A DNA stretch of 64,000 nucleotides, taken from assembly GCA_035578155.1 (NCBI GenBank), contig JAPWDM010000067.1:124001-188000 (forward strand), given 5' to 3'. Shown piece by piece: positions 22,101-33,985 of this stretch. The position numbers were made by a program, and so were the translations under genes. Source of the DNA: Brachynemurus nebulosus. Its lineage: Eukaryota > Arthropoda > Insecta > Neuroptera > Myrmeleontidae. The notes beneath the pieces were generated by a model, which was not told the DNA's origin, did not search any database, and saw only the letters and a list, made by a program, of their open reading frames with translations. Each line of letters begins with the position of its first letter. Position 1 is the stretch's first letter.

Positions 22101-22476
22101 TTTTTTTTATCAATTGGCTCCCATGACCGAATCATATGTCTATTTTTATTGTAGTTCACGCAAGACAATCACATCTTTATATAATTTGAATTTCTACATT
22201 TTTTTAAATTTCAAAAATACATTTTAAATATGAGAAAAACTTATTACGACGGTTTTTTTTTTATTAATTGTATATAAGTATATTATAATTTACGTTTACG
22301 AAAAAATCGGAATTTATTAAGAAGTAATCTAAAATATTTTTACGGTGTCTGAATTAACAGAAGTATACTATTATCGTATCTGATTATAGAACACGTAGGG
22401 GCTGTCTTTTTTAACTAGAGTGAGAATACAGCCCTCTTGCGTTTATTCAATATATGCACAACTCTATAATACATTA

Positions 22477-22522
<46 letters not shown>

Positions 22523-22686
22523 ATAAAACGAAATTACTAGTGTTCCTATTCAGCTGTGCTGGTACGGAACACTAAAAAAGAAAAAAAGATAACGGCGGAG
22601 CTAACTTTATACCTAAAGAATAGTTTTTGAATATAAAAATATTTCTTTCGGGATTTAGCTTTTATTATTTACGGCACATGATATAG
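22101..22686. repeat. Intronic spacer with (ATT)n microsatellite at 22478-22521
   Basis: A run of about 14 ATT units within otherwise plain AT-rich intron sequence. Nothing else seen. Confidence 0.8.
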
Positions 22687-22688
22687 TA

Positions 22689-24663
22689 CAGTAACTGAAG
22701 CATTTGGCTACCAATTTTTTCGGATGGGATGGATTGGCTTGAAATTTGAACTGTAGCGAGGGAGTAGCCCAAGAAATAAAAGTTATATAATGCCGATGTG
22801 TGCTTTCACCTTAGGAGTGGAAGATACCCCTTCTGGGGGTTGGAAATTTTTTTATGAAAAATAACCTCACCGCTCGATAGGGGGACTAATTCTAAGCAAA
22901 AAATGTTCTATAAGAATTTTTTGTACAATCAATACTTTTTGAGATATTGGCGCCTAAATGTGGTCGTTTTTAGCCCAAAAAATGCATGTTTTTGAGGAAT
23001 ATTTTGCAAATATCTCAAAAACTACAAGTTTTACACAAAAAATGGTTATGAGCAAAAATAAAGAAAATTAAGTAGCAAAGAAATTGCATTCTTTTTTATT
23101 TTTGTAGGTAGAACAGAACCTGAGTTATGACTCCTTGAAGTGAAAATCGATTTTGACGATAGCTAAAATCGAAACTTTCAATGTCATTTGGCGGAAAAAT
23201 GAAAGGTTTTTAAAAAAAAAACTCATATTACACTTTTTAAAGTACTTGAATAAACCTTTATTTTGAGCTGTGGTAAAAGCCACTAGTATAAAAATTAACG
23301 GAGTTACATTTAAAGCAAAATGGTTGTCTTGATTTTTGAGAAAAAAAATCAGTATCAAAATTAATTACTTGACGGCAAACATTGAAACCAAGCGTAATCC
23401 GTCGCCAGTTTACTTTATTCATATATAAGCAATAGGTTCTGGGAGTTTGAACGGATTTAGAAGCTTAAATTCAAAAAAATGATTGATTTACCCTTGAAAA
23501 AAAAAATTTAATTTTTAAAAAAATCATATTTTTTTTCATAATATTTAAAAAACTAACAAATTTATGAAAAAAAATTATAGAATGAAAATTGTAGGCCTTT
23601 TCTTGTTGAAAAATTTGCTTTTTTGTTCATTTTTGTACATCCAAATTTGACTGAGTTATGATCGTTAGAAGCTCAAAACAGAACGCGAAGACTACCTTTG
23701 CTAAGCCCTTTAAACTTACAAATCTAAAAATTGAAGGACTCAAAAAAATTGTAAATCGTAAGACTTATAGTGCTTAAAATTCCCTACACAATGGTTTTTT
23801 AAGCGAATTGATAACTTAAAAATTAAAAAAGTTATAGTAAGAAAACCAATTGCATTTTTTCGGTAAAATTTTTGGTGCAGGTAAATTACCATCATTTTTG
23901 TATTTTTTTAATAATTTAGTTAAAAAATCTTAAAAATAAATTCAATAGAATGAAAAAAAAATTAATTATATCAACATGTAATGTATAATTCACATGCTGT
24001 TTTTCCATACATATCATTTTTATGCTATTTTTCCATAAAGGGTAGGATTTTTTATAAGGGGTAGTTCTTCTGTCAGGGTTTTTGGGAGATTAAAAAGTTA
24101 CAATATAATCATACATTTGAAAACTTTTAAAAAGTTACAATTCATCATATGTACACCAGTATACAATATCTCAAGCCGTTAATAATCGTTTTTTTCTTTA
24201 TTTTATTATAAGGGATGGTTTATTTTTAACGGTTGCAGCTTTTTAATGAGTGATAAGTTTTCTAATGAAAAATAAAAGAGATATAATACATTGTGAATGC
24301 ACCAAAAGGTTACTTTAAGCTGCTAAAACTTTTTTTCCTATTTTTTCGGAAACAAAGGGGTAGTTTTTAAGGATTTTTTGGGTAGAAAAGTAATTGAATT
24401 TCATAAATTATATTAAAAAACTTGAAAGGAATTTTATCCAACATATTTGAACATAAATTGAATCTTTAAAATACGTAAATCTGGACTTTTCGTATTTTTT
24501 TCATACAAGGGTAGTTTTTACCCCTAATTATCAAAAAGCACACATAAAGACAATATAACTTTTGAAGTGTAGGGTCAGATGAGCTGGTATACAAATTTTC
24601 AGGAAAATCCATTCAATCCGAAAAAATTGGGAGCTTTTACATTATTTTGTCTTTCAGTGACTG
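22689..24663. mobile_element. Mariner-like TIR element without ORF, flanked by TA
   Basis: Left CAGTAACTGAAGCATTTGGC then CCAATTTTTTCGGAT; right ATCCGAAAAAATTGGGAGCT-like sequence ending TTCAGTGACTG. TA flanks at 22687-22688 and 24664-24665. The 2-kb interior is poly-A/T-rich with imperfect repeats (AAACTACAAG, TTTTTAAAAA) and no transposase, although the length would fit one. Confidence 0.7.
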
Positions 24664-24739
24664 TACTAATAGTACACGACTAGCACAATATAGGACAACT
24701 AGTTTTATTAGAACAGAAAATGGCAGGGTTAACTTGATT

Positions 24740-25140
24740 GGAACATATTTGTGGTCGACCTTTCATATACTTTGACCTATATAATGTTATTCTACCTAAT
24801 GGCGGAAATCATTCCAAACTAAATGAATTCTATTTATATTTAAAATTAAAGAACTGCTTAAGTGTCGGTATTTATCTGAATTACATAGTCAACCAAGTGG
24901 TCGGAAAGCGACATTTCATATTAAACGACTGAATGTTATTCCAACAAATAACTCAAATGATTCCAAGTTACAAGAATTCTATTTAAAATTAAAGAATTTA
25001 AATTAAATATTTCTCTAATGCTTAAGAAAATGTCAAAATTTATCTGAATTACATGGTTGGCCAAGTGGTCGAAAAACGGCATTTCATATTACACGACCTA
25101 ATGTTATTTCAGTTAATGGCGGAAATTATTTCATTTCTAT
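24740..25140. repeat. Degenerate tandem repeat, three units of 145-170 bp
   Basis: Units are marked by GTGGTCGACCTTTCATATAC (24751), GTGGTCGGAAAGCGACATTT (24897) and GTGGTCGAAAAACGGCATTT (25066). Each is followed by AATGTTATT and GGCGGAAAT-like blocks. The frame 24738-24932 is a product of the repeat, not a gene. Confidence 0.7.
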
Positions 25141-25199
25141 CATAACAGTTAGCGAATATAGGGAAATGGTGAATTTAGTTTCAATTTTCTTTTTTTTTT

Positions 25200-25372
25200 T
25201 TTCAGAAAAAATCAAGATATATTGTCGTTATCTTATCTTTTTCCTTCGCTTAATGAAAAGATAAGATAAACGATAACTACTTCTAAAAATATCTAGATAA
25301 AAGATAATAGATAACGAAAACGTTATCTAGATAAAATTTCAGATAACGCTATCTAGATAAGCACAACACTGG
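25200..25372. mobile_element. MITE fragment built of TATCTAGATA palindromes
   Basis: Repeated ATCTTATC, CGATAAC and TATCTAGATAA motifs end with GCTATCTAGATAAGCACAAC then ACTG at 25372, an end shaped like a hAT terminus (CAGTGTTGTGC inward). The left terminus was not found. A TA-family right-end fragment (GGTCCCGGGCTCAGGTC...AGTGAATTTTC) follows directly at about 25373-25422. Confidence 0.55.
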
Positions 25373-25534
25373 TCCCGGGCTCAGGTCTTTTCATGGCACC
25401 CGCTGTAATAAGTGAATTTTCAAAATGGAAGTTTGCTTAAAATAAAAGTTAGGCCATTGACAGCCAGTTGTCTAAAATCACTGATTTTTGGCCACAGGCA
25501 GAATAACTCGTGAAATCCTTATCTGAAATTAAAA

Positions 25535-25770
25535 AAAAATTCTATTAGTAGATGCTTATGGCTTGTACGTAAATACTTGAACGAAGGAAGGATTACTGTT
25601 TCCGTTCAGTACATCTCATTTTATAAGTAGTAAATTAACGAAGAACGCGAAAATTTTTACCGAAAATCAAAATTTTTTTGTTTAAAACGCTGTCAAAAAT
25701 TGAAATTTCATTTTTTTCGTTCAAATATATGCCATAAGCAAGCATCTACTAATAGAAAAAAATTTTATTT
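25535..25770. repeat. Small inverted repeat
   Basis: TTCTATTAGTAGATGCTTAT with GGCTTGTACG at the left pairs with GCCATAAGCAAGCATCTACT then AATAGAA at the right. The following 25780-25990 (ATCGTTTTTAGCGTGATGTC, TCTCGAGAACAAATGATAAT) recurs reversed at 45600-45850. Confidence 0.6.
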
Positions 25771-25990
25771 TACGAATCGCTAATATAGAAATATCTCCAC
25801 GTTTCAAGGTTACTAGAATCCGAATTCATCGTTTTTAGCGTGATGTCTATGTGTTCGTTAGTTCGTTCATTCGTTCGTGAATTTTTTTCGTCTCGCATAT
25901 CTCGAGAACAAATGATAATATTGACACCGGATTAATTTCCAGACCAGATAAAGTTTTCAGTAAATTCGGATTAGTGTTTTGTTTTTTATA

Positions 25991-26227
25991 ATAAAATACC
26001 TCTGTCGCAGCATGCTGCATAACATAGCGAATTTTCAGTTAAAAGTTCCGAAGTAGTAGTAAAAATAAATTTAATAAGAAATTTCTGTTATCTATTCTGT
26101 TATTTTTCGGAACCCTAAAAAAAAATTTTTCTTTGGAACCCTAGAAAAAACTGACTGAATATACACAACACAAACCAACACTAATCGAAAACTATCCTAT
26201 ATGTATTTACAATGTATGTATATTTAT
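25991..26227 (+). mobile_element. TA-family left-end fragment
   Basis: Carries CTCTGTCGCAGCATGCTGCA then TAACATAGCGAATTTTC at about 25993-26033, followed by sequence that ends where a second, better left end starts at 26228. Two left ends in tandem imply one element inserted next to or inside another. Confidence 0.65.
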
Positions 26228-26496
26228 ACCCCCTGTCGCAGCATCCTGCATAACATAGCGAATTTCCGTTTATAAAAGTTAGTTTTCTTGGAAACTAATT
26301 GATATAGAATAATAGTTTAAAGACCTTTTTATATGATTTTTTCTCCTCTTTCCAATGGTGTAAAAAAAATTTCACAAGGGGAAAACCATGTTTCGGGCAT
26401 AGGACGTGTTTGGTTAACGAACTTGTCCAACGGTTTGGGACTTTCTTTTCACCAAATTTTGTAAAAGTAGGACATTTCGTTCGTGAGTTATCGTGC

Positions 26497-26607
<111 letters not shown>

Positions 26608-26761
26608 ATGAGTTTTTCGGGAGTTGCCATTTTTATTACAGCCAAACCATTGATTTAATCGAAAAATTGTTCAAATAAGAGTTGTAGATATCGACGGGGG
26701 CAACCAATTGCGATAATCAGGAGCTTTATAGCTCTTATGGTTTTCGAGCTATGGTACAAAC

Positions 26762-27655
26762 TTACCTTTTTTAAATGGAATAGTATACTTATTTGTTGAT
26801 AAAAATTATTCAATAAAGCAACAGAAATAAAAAATAAAAAAATAAAATTTTTTATCTTAATTTTTTTTCAAATTTTGCAACTTTCGCGCTCAAAAGTGAT
26901 TTATTTAAGTTAATTTTGTGGAATTTAAGAGTGCTTTATTCAAACAGCCATCGTTATTTACGTTAAATAATTGTGCAACTAAACAGTAATTGTAGTTATG
27001 CTACATAGATGGCTTTACCGTATACAACACAAATGACTAATTCAAAATGTCAGCTCTTTAAATACCAAAATTTTATTAATTTTTATTCAGTATTTTGTGT
27101 TTATATTGATTTACAACTAAAATTTATCTACCTGGAATGTCTAATTAAAAAAATAAATTAAGAAAACGCGGAACGTCATTAAATGGTAAAAAAAACTGAC
27201 CTTGTTTTAAGCAATTTTTTTTTAAATTTACAATACTTATTTCGATAATTTATGTAATTCAGTTTTAGGTACTTATTGGAGTATTTCTAATAACTTATTA
27301 TTGTGTTTACTGAAAATAGAATAACGATTTTATTCTCATATTTAATTCAGTTTCATGGAAGTTTTCGAAATGACATAACCTCTAATATGTTCCTAATCAT
27401 TGTTATTTTAAAAGGTAAGGGTAATTTCACAATTTCAAAATAATTATTTACAATGTAAGTAACGAAAATTTTTATTTCATAGGATTCTGTAAAACTTTGA
27501 TTTAGTACGAAGTTAATATAAAATTGCCAAAGCATGGTACTTCTGTGGAAAAAATTCAAGAAATAGAAAACTTAACGCGAGGAAACTGTCCTTAAAAATT
27601 TGCCACCCGGGGCCTCTGCCCAGCGTACCCGTAGTGTAAATCTACCACTGGTTAT
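26762..27655. other. AT-rich intron stretch, nothing recognised
   Basis: About 0.9 kb with no conserved exon, RNA gene or clear repeat. It probably belongs to the nested block described at 26606. Confidence 0.4.
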
Positions 27656-29031
27656 ACGTAACTACCAGCAGGAAAAATGGTTCATATAATTAAAATAGAA
27701 AATGGAAAATGGTTTTCAAAAATGCATTTAAAATACAAAATGGAAAATGGTTTTGCTGAACATATTTAAAATAGAAAATGGAAAATAGCTATTTAAAATG
27801 GATTATAAAATGCCAAATAGGGTTTCCGATCTCTGGCCAAAAAATCGATCTTGTGGATCGATTCGAATCGTCAAACCAAAAATCGATGCAGGAGAAAATC
27901 GGCTTACAAAAGATCGATCTGACGAAAATCGATTCAATTTTTGTACTTGCAGAAAATAAAAGATATATAAAAGTTTTAATGAAGTTTCTTATTGTGTCAT
28001 CACAAATCAGTTTTTAATTTTCTTTGAAGATGAACTGCTGAATTTAATATGAATAAAATGGTTTCCAGTTTGCGCTAAAAGTGTCACATAATTCCAAAAT
28101 TTGACTCAATTTTCTATAAATGAATCATAAAAGTGGTAAAATTATTTATAACATAAACAGTTAAAATATATTTTACAATAATTTTGAAAAAATATCATAT
28201 TTTTACTAAAAATATCCTAATTTAAATTCAAAAAGATCGATCTCCGATCCCGTAAATTTTTCACGATCTCTGTATCGATTTACTCTCCAAAGAATCGATT
28301 CGAAAAATCGAAGATCGGCTCTCCAAAAATCGATTTTCGATAAAATCGAATCGAGATCGGAAATCCTAATGCCAAATGCTTTTTTTACTTGAAATTCTAT
28401 AAATTTTTTTATCAATAATAAAAAAAAAAGTTAAGAAAATTTTAAACGTACTGAAATTAAATAAAGGCAGTCTTTTGAGAAAATTTTGTAAAGTTTACAT
28501 GATATGAAAACGAAATTTAACTCCTGAAATATTGTTACTTTAAAATATTGTAAAATTTAATTCAGCCTTGACTTATTCAAACCTTGACTACCCTACAACT
28601 GCGACTTCTAAATTATGAAAATCATCTACTTGTAACACAAAACATTTTTTTATCGCCGTGTCTTAAAGATAATAGTACACAACTTGAGTCAGAAAAGTTT
28701 GATTTAAGAGAACTACAACTCTAGTAATAAATTTAACTCCCGTGACTTTGCAACTCGAGTTATAAAAAATTTGAATCAATAAAATAAACTTACATTTAAT
28801 TTACAATTTGTTAGATTTCAGACCATTCAGTTCGAGTTCTATAATTTATGCACATAAATTTGAGTATACATGCATTTTCATTTTAAATGTAAAATGGATT
28901 TAAATTTTCTTTTTAAATACAAAATTGAAAATGGTTTGACCGAACTTATTTAAAATAGAAAATGTATTTGCCATTTTGTATTTTAAATCAATATTTAAAA
29001 TGAAATCATTTTAAATAGCTCCCAGCCCTGA
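27656..29031 (-). mobile_element. hAT-like CAGGGATGGGA family element with nested MITE
   Basis: The right terminus at 29031 (read inward: CAGGGCTGGGAGCTATTTAA) and 650 bp of interior match 10339-11003 in inverted orientation. The left part (27680-27817) has the same AAAATGGAAAATGG motif runs. A MITE at 27818-28368 interrupts it. No 8-bp duplication was found at the outer ends. Confidence 0.65.
27818..28368. mobile_element. hAT-type MITE rich in ATCGAT, perfect 8-bp target duplication
   Basis: Ends TAGGGTTTCCGATCTC and GAGATCGGAAATCCTA, flanked by ATGCCAAA at 27810-27817 and 28369-28376. Both subterminal regions are packed with AAAATCGATT/ATCGATCT motifs in both orientations. No transposase. 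The interior frames are not genes. Confidence 0.88.
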
Positions 29032-29160
29032 TCAACAGAAAACTATTTTATTGTAAAATTGTATAACGATAAACAGAAATTATGATTTTTTAATAAAACA
29101 GTAATTTGAATTTACATTGTATATTTATTTTTATTATTTAATAATTTGACAAAATGTAGA

Positions 29161-29320
29161 ATTTGTTTTTTTTTTTTTTTTTTTGCTCGTCACTTACGTT
29201 TTTTATGAAGGGCGACCACTTTTAGGGGCGGCAAATTTGGCAAAAAGGGCGGCAAATTTTTTTTTTCCACCTTTTCAGAGGCGGCATTTTTCACTGAGCC
29301 TACAGCGGCACTTAAGGTAA
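29161..29320. repeat. Poly-T and GGGCGGCAAATT repeats, hAT-related fragment
   Basis: A T20 run, then three GGGCGGCAAATTT-type motifs resembling the subterminal repeats of the hAT at 8785. No ends were found. Confidence 0.4.
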
Positions 29321-29817
29321 ATTGTCTTTATAAACTGTTTGTGTTGAAACTGTTTTCAAACTTAATTCTGTTTTATCATCTGGAAACGGCATAGTATGGT
29401 GGCACATTCCTGGAAAACCTGGAAATGTCAAGAAATTCTAAACTTTCTGGAAAAGTCAGAGAATTTTACCAGAAGACTGGAAAAAATTGATTTTTATAAT
29501 TTCGTTAACTTAAGGGGAGCTAGACCGAATTTCGGTCAAAAAAAATGAATTTTTTTATTTTTAATGTAGATATTATCCAGAACACGACGGCCTTGGTCCC
29601 ATGTGAATCCGACCACCAGAAGTCATCTAATAAGGAGAGGTTCCGGCCTGGGAAATTCAGTTTCGAATGAAACTTGGAATATTAATAGTATACATTTAGG
29701 GTGTGAACATAGTAAAATAGTAAAACGCACTAGCCAGCAATTTTCGAAAAAAATGCCCTTAAAATTTTAAAAAATTTTTTAATGTCGTTTATACAAATTT
29801 AATACGGTCTTCAGTAA

Positions 29818-29887
29818 GAGTCGAAGTGGCTGAGTGGATTTGACAATTGCTCTATGTGCTGAAGGTTACGGGTTCGAGGCCGGCTCC
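29818..29887 (+). tRNA. tRNA-like unit, left arm (Ser/Leu-type A box)
   Basis: The A box TGGCTGAGTGG (29827-29837) and B box GGTTCGAGGCC (29871-29881) both match pol III consensus. An acceptor GAGTCGA/CCGGCTC nearly closes. At 70 nt it lacks the long variable arm of true tRNA-Ser/Leu and the anticodon stem is poor. I therefore read it as a tRNA-derived promoter module, not a working tRNA. A T-run follows at 29899, which is a pol III terminator. Confidence 0.55.
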
Positions 29888-30253
29888 CTCCAATAACTTT
29901 TTTTTTTTTTTTTGATTGAATTTAATAATATAATACATTAATGCTAATTGTCACAATGTAAATAATTTATATTTGAAAATTAATGTTTAATTTTGCAATA
30001 TATACATTACGCTATAAAAATATTAATTTTTATAGCTGTTAAATACTCCAAGTATCGTAAGTACTCCATATATACTCCAAGTATTTTTTATATTGTTAGC
30101 AATATAATTTTCGGTGTAATGTATATATTGCAAAATTAAACATTAATTTTCAAATATAAATTATTTACATTGTGACAATTAGCATTTATATATTATGTTA
30201 TTAATTTCTATAATTATTTAAATTAAATAAAAAAATAAAAAAGTAAATGGACG

Positions 30254-30322
30254 GAGCCGGCCTCGAACCCGTAATCTTCAGGAAATGGAGCAATTGTCAA
30301 ATCCACTCAGCCACTTCGACTG
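30254..30322 (-). tRNA. tRNA-like unit, right arm
   Basis: Reverse-complement counterpart of 29818-29887 with the same A and B boxes. It differs in the anticodon region (CTCCATTTCCTGAAGA instead of CTCTATGTGCTGAAGG). It points toward the left arm, so the two units converge. Confidence 0.55.
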
Positions 30323-30508
30323 TTACTGCAAATCACATTAAATTTGTATAAAAGGCATTAGAAAAAATTTTAAAACTTTAAGGACATTTTTTTCGAAAAT
30401 GGCTGGCTAGTGCATTTTACTATTTTACTATGTTCACACCGTAAAGGTATACTATTAATATTCCAAGTTTCATTCGAAACTGAATTTCCCAGGCCGGAAC
30501 CTCTCCTT

Positions 30509-31356
30509 GTAAAATGTATATTGAAAGTTAGAAAATAGAGATTTTCTTGGTTATTTTTTAAAAAAAATGTCTAACACGGAACCACATTTAAACTAAAATT
30601 TACCACGTAAAAAAAAATTATTCATAAGAAAAGAGTAATGCATACAAAACCTGAGTATAACCATTACTAGGAGGTTATCCAGAGACCTTAGAAAATTGAT
30701 TTTTACATAGAAGTATAAGGGAAATAGAAGTTGGCAAGTGATGACTCAAGCTTTTAGAAAAATGCTTCTCCTGAAAAGTAGCATTTTTTGATACTCGGGT
30801 ACATATTTCTTCTGAACCATTGATGCTATGCGTATCAATTTTTTTATGCTAATACTAGACTACTAGCCCAACAATCCCAGCGGAAAAAAGTATAAAAAAT
30901 GGTAAACTTTTTTTTTTTTTTATAAATTATTTTAAAAAGTTTTTTTTTCGAGATTTTTTACGCTTGACTCATTATGTAATAAAAAAAAAAACTAAGAATC
31001 CTACGGGAAAACCATGCGCTGCGATTATAGAGGACTGTTTTTAGGAAATATTTATTTAGGAAGCGGTGTAATTAAATAAAATTTGTTTAATTTTATTAAA
31101 AAGTTTTATTTAATAATACTGTAGTTGTCAAATATGAAGAACCGTTTTAACACAAAACACATTTTAAAGATGTTAAAATTGTCATAAAATCAGGATAAAC
31201 GCACTTGTTTTAACACTTTGTAAATGTAAATGAAATAACTTTCCATCGTTTTAGATTTCTTTTTTCATCACTTTTTGAAATATTTTTTTGAGCTTTTACA
31301 GCTTTGTAGCTTTTTCATTTGCTTTTAAATGTAACTGCTTTAATTTCAAAGTAAAC
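30509..31356. other. AT-rich intron stretch, nothing recognised
   Basis: About 0.85 kb with poly-T runs and no exon, RNA gene or TIR that I could identify. Confidence 0.4.

Positions 31357-31412
<56 letters not shown>
31357..31412. repeat. (AAT)n microsatellite, 3' tail of a LINE
   Basis: About 18 AAT units directly downstream (in the LINE's minus-strand sense) of the LINE fragment. Microsatellite 3' tails are common in several non-LTR clades. Confidence 0.85.
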
Positions 31413-32850
31413 TTTTATTGCTTAAGAAAATCTTTTACACCAGGGAAGGTCATTTAACATTTATAAGTAACAAAAAATAACAAAAATTATAGTAAACAGA
31501 AAGTTCATTAAGTGGTAAATACTAGCTCAGTGCTCAAGAGCCCCTATCGCATATAAAAATACGTAGTTCAGCTGCTCCAGCCCTCTTATGGTTAATAACG
31601 CCGTCAGGGGATCACCTCCAGCACTGATATGCTTATTCAAGTACATTTGTCTTTTAAAAGGATATTTTTTACATTTGAAAAGAAAGTACGTAAGATCGTT
31701 AACTTCGTTACACTGTTTACAAATTTCTTCATGTTTCAGAGTCAGTTTACAGCCTTTGAAGAAAATTTTTGCACATATTTTATTTGACATTCGTAACTGA
31801 CTAACTAATCTTATTTTGGAAAAATTAGCCTTGAGGTGAAGATAGTTATTCCCATTTTCTTCATGTATCAGGCGTCTGTACATTGGGGTATAAGTAGATT
31901 GCTGCAAGCGGTTTAGATTGGCGTCTTTTAATGAGTTTTCATATTTTTGAATAATTTTGGTCAGCATTCTTTTTGTTTTGAACATGTCCTGCGCTTCCCA
32001 CAAATCCTCGTAACCAAGTTGAGTCAACTTTTGTTTTAAAGATACAACCCAGTTAGAGTTTGTGTAGGTTGGGTCATCAGATAGTTCCTTTAGTTTTGCA
32101 TAGCATACTTTCGAGATTCTCTCGTCTGTCATATTCAGCAAATGACACCACCATATCAACATACGTTTTAAAATAAGTATAGCCAAGTGTGGACAGTTCA
32201 CCTCCGACCTCACTACATAAGGTGTCGTCATTGATAATTGTAGTAGATTTTTCCAGTACTGTGTCTGTACTTTTTCCAGTACTTGTACATATTCTACCAT
32301 ATTTCACAAGCATACAGCAATGTCGATTGAACTATGGAGTCGAAAAGGGTTTTCTTGGTTTCCCAACAGTTTGATGTTGAGATTGACAGTATCGATTTTG
32401 ATTTTCCCGCTGCTATTCGTACTTTTGAAATAAAATGCTCGCAACAGTTTTTAAAACTACTCGATGCAAAAAATGGTACACCTAGATATGTGTACGTTTT
32501 AACTTTTTCAATTTCCACATTATTTAGCGTAAATTTCCCATGTTCTTTTAATTTTGATTTATGAAAAATTACTATTTTCGATTTGCTTATATTTACTGTC
32601 AGGTGATTTTTTATGCAATATTCCGAGAGCACCTCAAGTTTATACTCTAAATCATTAAAATATGTTCCAAACATGATCAGATCGTCTGGTCAGATTACTG
32701 GAAAATAAATTAAGGTTATTTTTAAAATACATCTTTTTCAGACGTATTGTTAAAATCACTGAGTACTGAATCAAACATATTAACATATGTTTCCTAGAGA
32801 TACCACAGGCATTAAATTTTGAAGCATGACTCCATTTTAGTAAGCCCAAC
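31413..32850 (-). pseudogene. 5'-truncated non-LTR retrotransposon, end of RT plus C-terminal domain
   Basis: On the minus strand, 32700-32294 keeps the end of the RT catalytic block (a degenerate -DDLIMFGTYF) and the thumb region (SEYCIKNHLTVNISKSKIVI ... YTYLGVPFFASSSFKNCCEH). The frame then shifts and 32300-31527 gives a 257-residue C-terminal domain with a Cys/His cluster (CKQCNEVNDLTYFLFKCKKY). The residues before DD read stop-P instead of Y-A. With that and the frameshift near 32300, this copy is dead. Clade not assigned; it is unlike the Jockey-type LINE at 54294. Confidence 0.8.
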
Positions 32851-33720
32851 TTGTAACCACGGAGACTTGTTTATAAATATTACATAAACCATTAAATTAG
32901 TGGTTTGACTGCCATTAAAGTAATCCCATCAGTCAGTTTTTTTGCTCAAATCAGTCAATTTTTTTGCTTCAATTTCTTAATGTATTTGTAATACACAGCA
33001 TTCTCTCTAGTCGATTCACTCCTCAATGGTTAAAATACATACCATACATACTTGAAAATTTTTATTTTAAAAATATTTTTTTACTCTTTTTAAAAAAAAG
33101 AGCTTAAAAATTTAACAATTTAAATTTAAAAAAGACCTGTCATATTATTTATGACAGCTCTACGATACTATCCAGATATGCCACCTATAATTTACTTTCA
33201 GAGATTTTTAATAATGACATTTTCACATGTACTAAATTTTGACTTCTTTAATATGGTGTACAATTAAATATTACAAAAACATTTGTAATTTGATGGCCTG
33301 TTTAATAAATATTAAGTTGAATATTTGAGGAAAAACTACAAATTATTTTGATAATTAATGTATTTAATTAATAAATTTTCTGTTACTGTAAGAGGCTAAT
33401 GTGAATATACCATTACAACTTATTTCGTATTTTTTTAGTATAAATTCAAAATAAATTGTATGTTTTGCGTTCGTTTAAACAAACCTGACCACGGGTTTTG
33501 AAAATTAAAACTTAAAAATGCAATTTCTCAAAAATTTGAAATAAAATAATAAAAATTTTAGCATAATTGGCAATTTGAAGTAATAGACTAATTTTTAAGA
33601 AACATCTCAACATCTGTTCCTATTTAAAAAAAAAATTTTTTACTATTCCAAAAAAACCGTAAGTCCTAGAAATCTGGAACAATTTTTCGTGAATGGCCCC
33701 CTCTATTTTGAATATTTTTT
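32851..33720. other. AT-rich intron stretch, nothing recognised
   Basis: No exon or repeat identified before the right end of the nested block at about 33765-33793. Confidence 0.4.
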
Positions 33721-33791
33721 GTATAAACTTTTTTTCGATTAGATGCATATTTTAGGAATAAATCGAATGGCAACTCCCGAAAAACTCACAC

Positions 33792-33854
<63 letters not shown>

Positions 33855-33985
33855 TTTAGTGAATATAATTTTAGGTTTCTAGAGACCTCGAAACAAATTT
33901 CTGCCATAGTCCCGGGTTCAAGTCGTGTCATGACAGTGGCTGTAATAGCTGATTTTTCGATTCGAAAATTCGTTAAAAAACGAAA

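Larger units (their letters stand above)
29632..30508. mobile_element. Fold-back element with a tRNA-like unit in each arm
   Basis: The arms 29632-30010 and 30116-30508 are reverse complements with few differences (landmarks AAGGAGAGGTTCCGGCCTGG, TTTCATTCGAAACTGAATTT on the other arm, CTAATTGTCACAATGTAAAT). The loop is about 105 nt and contains three TACTCCA-type repeats. Each arm carries a 70-nt tRNA-like unit with intact A and B boxes. No coding frame. Transcripts from the internal pol III boxes of either arm would run into the loop and then the complementary arm. Confidence 0.85.

Noticed and set aside
24738..24932. 64-codon frame
   Set aside because: Falls in a degenerate tandem repeat whose other units do not keep the frame.
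31588..32564. Plus-strand frames across 31.6-32.6 kb
   Set aside because: Antisense shadows of the minus-strand LINE fragment.
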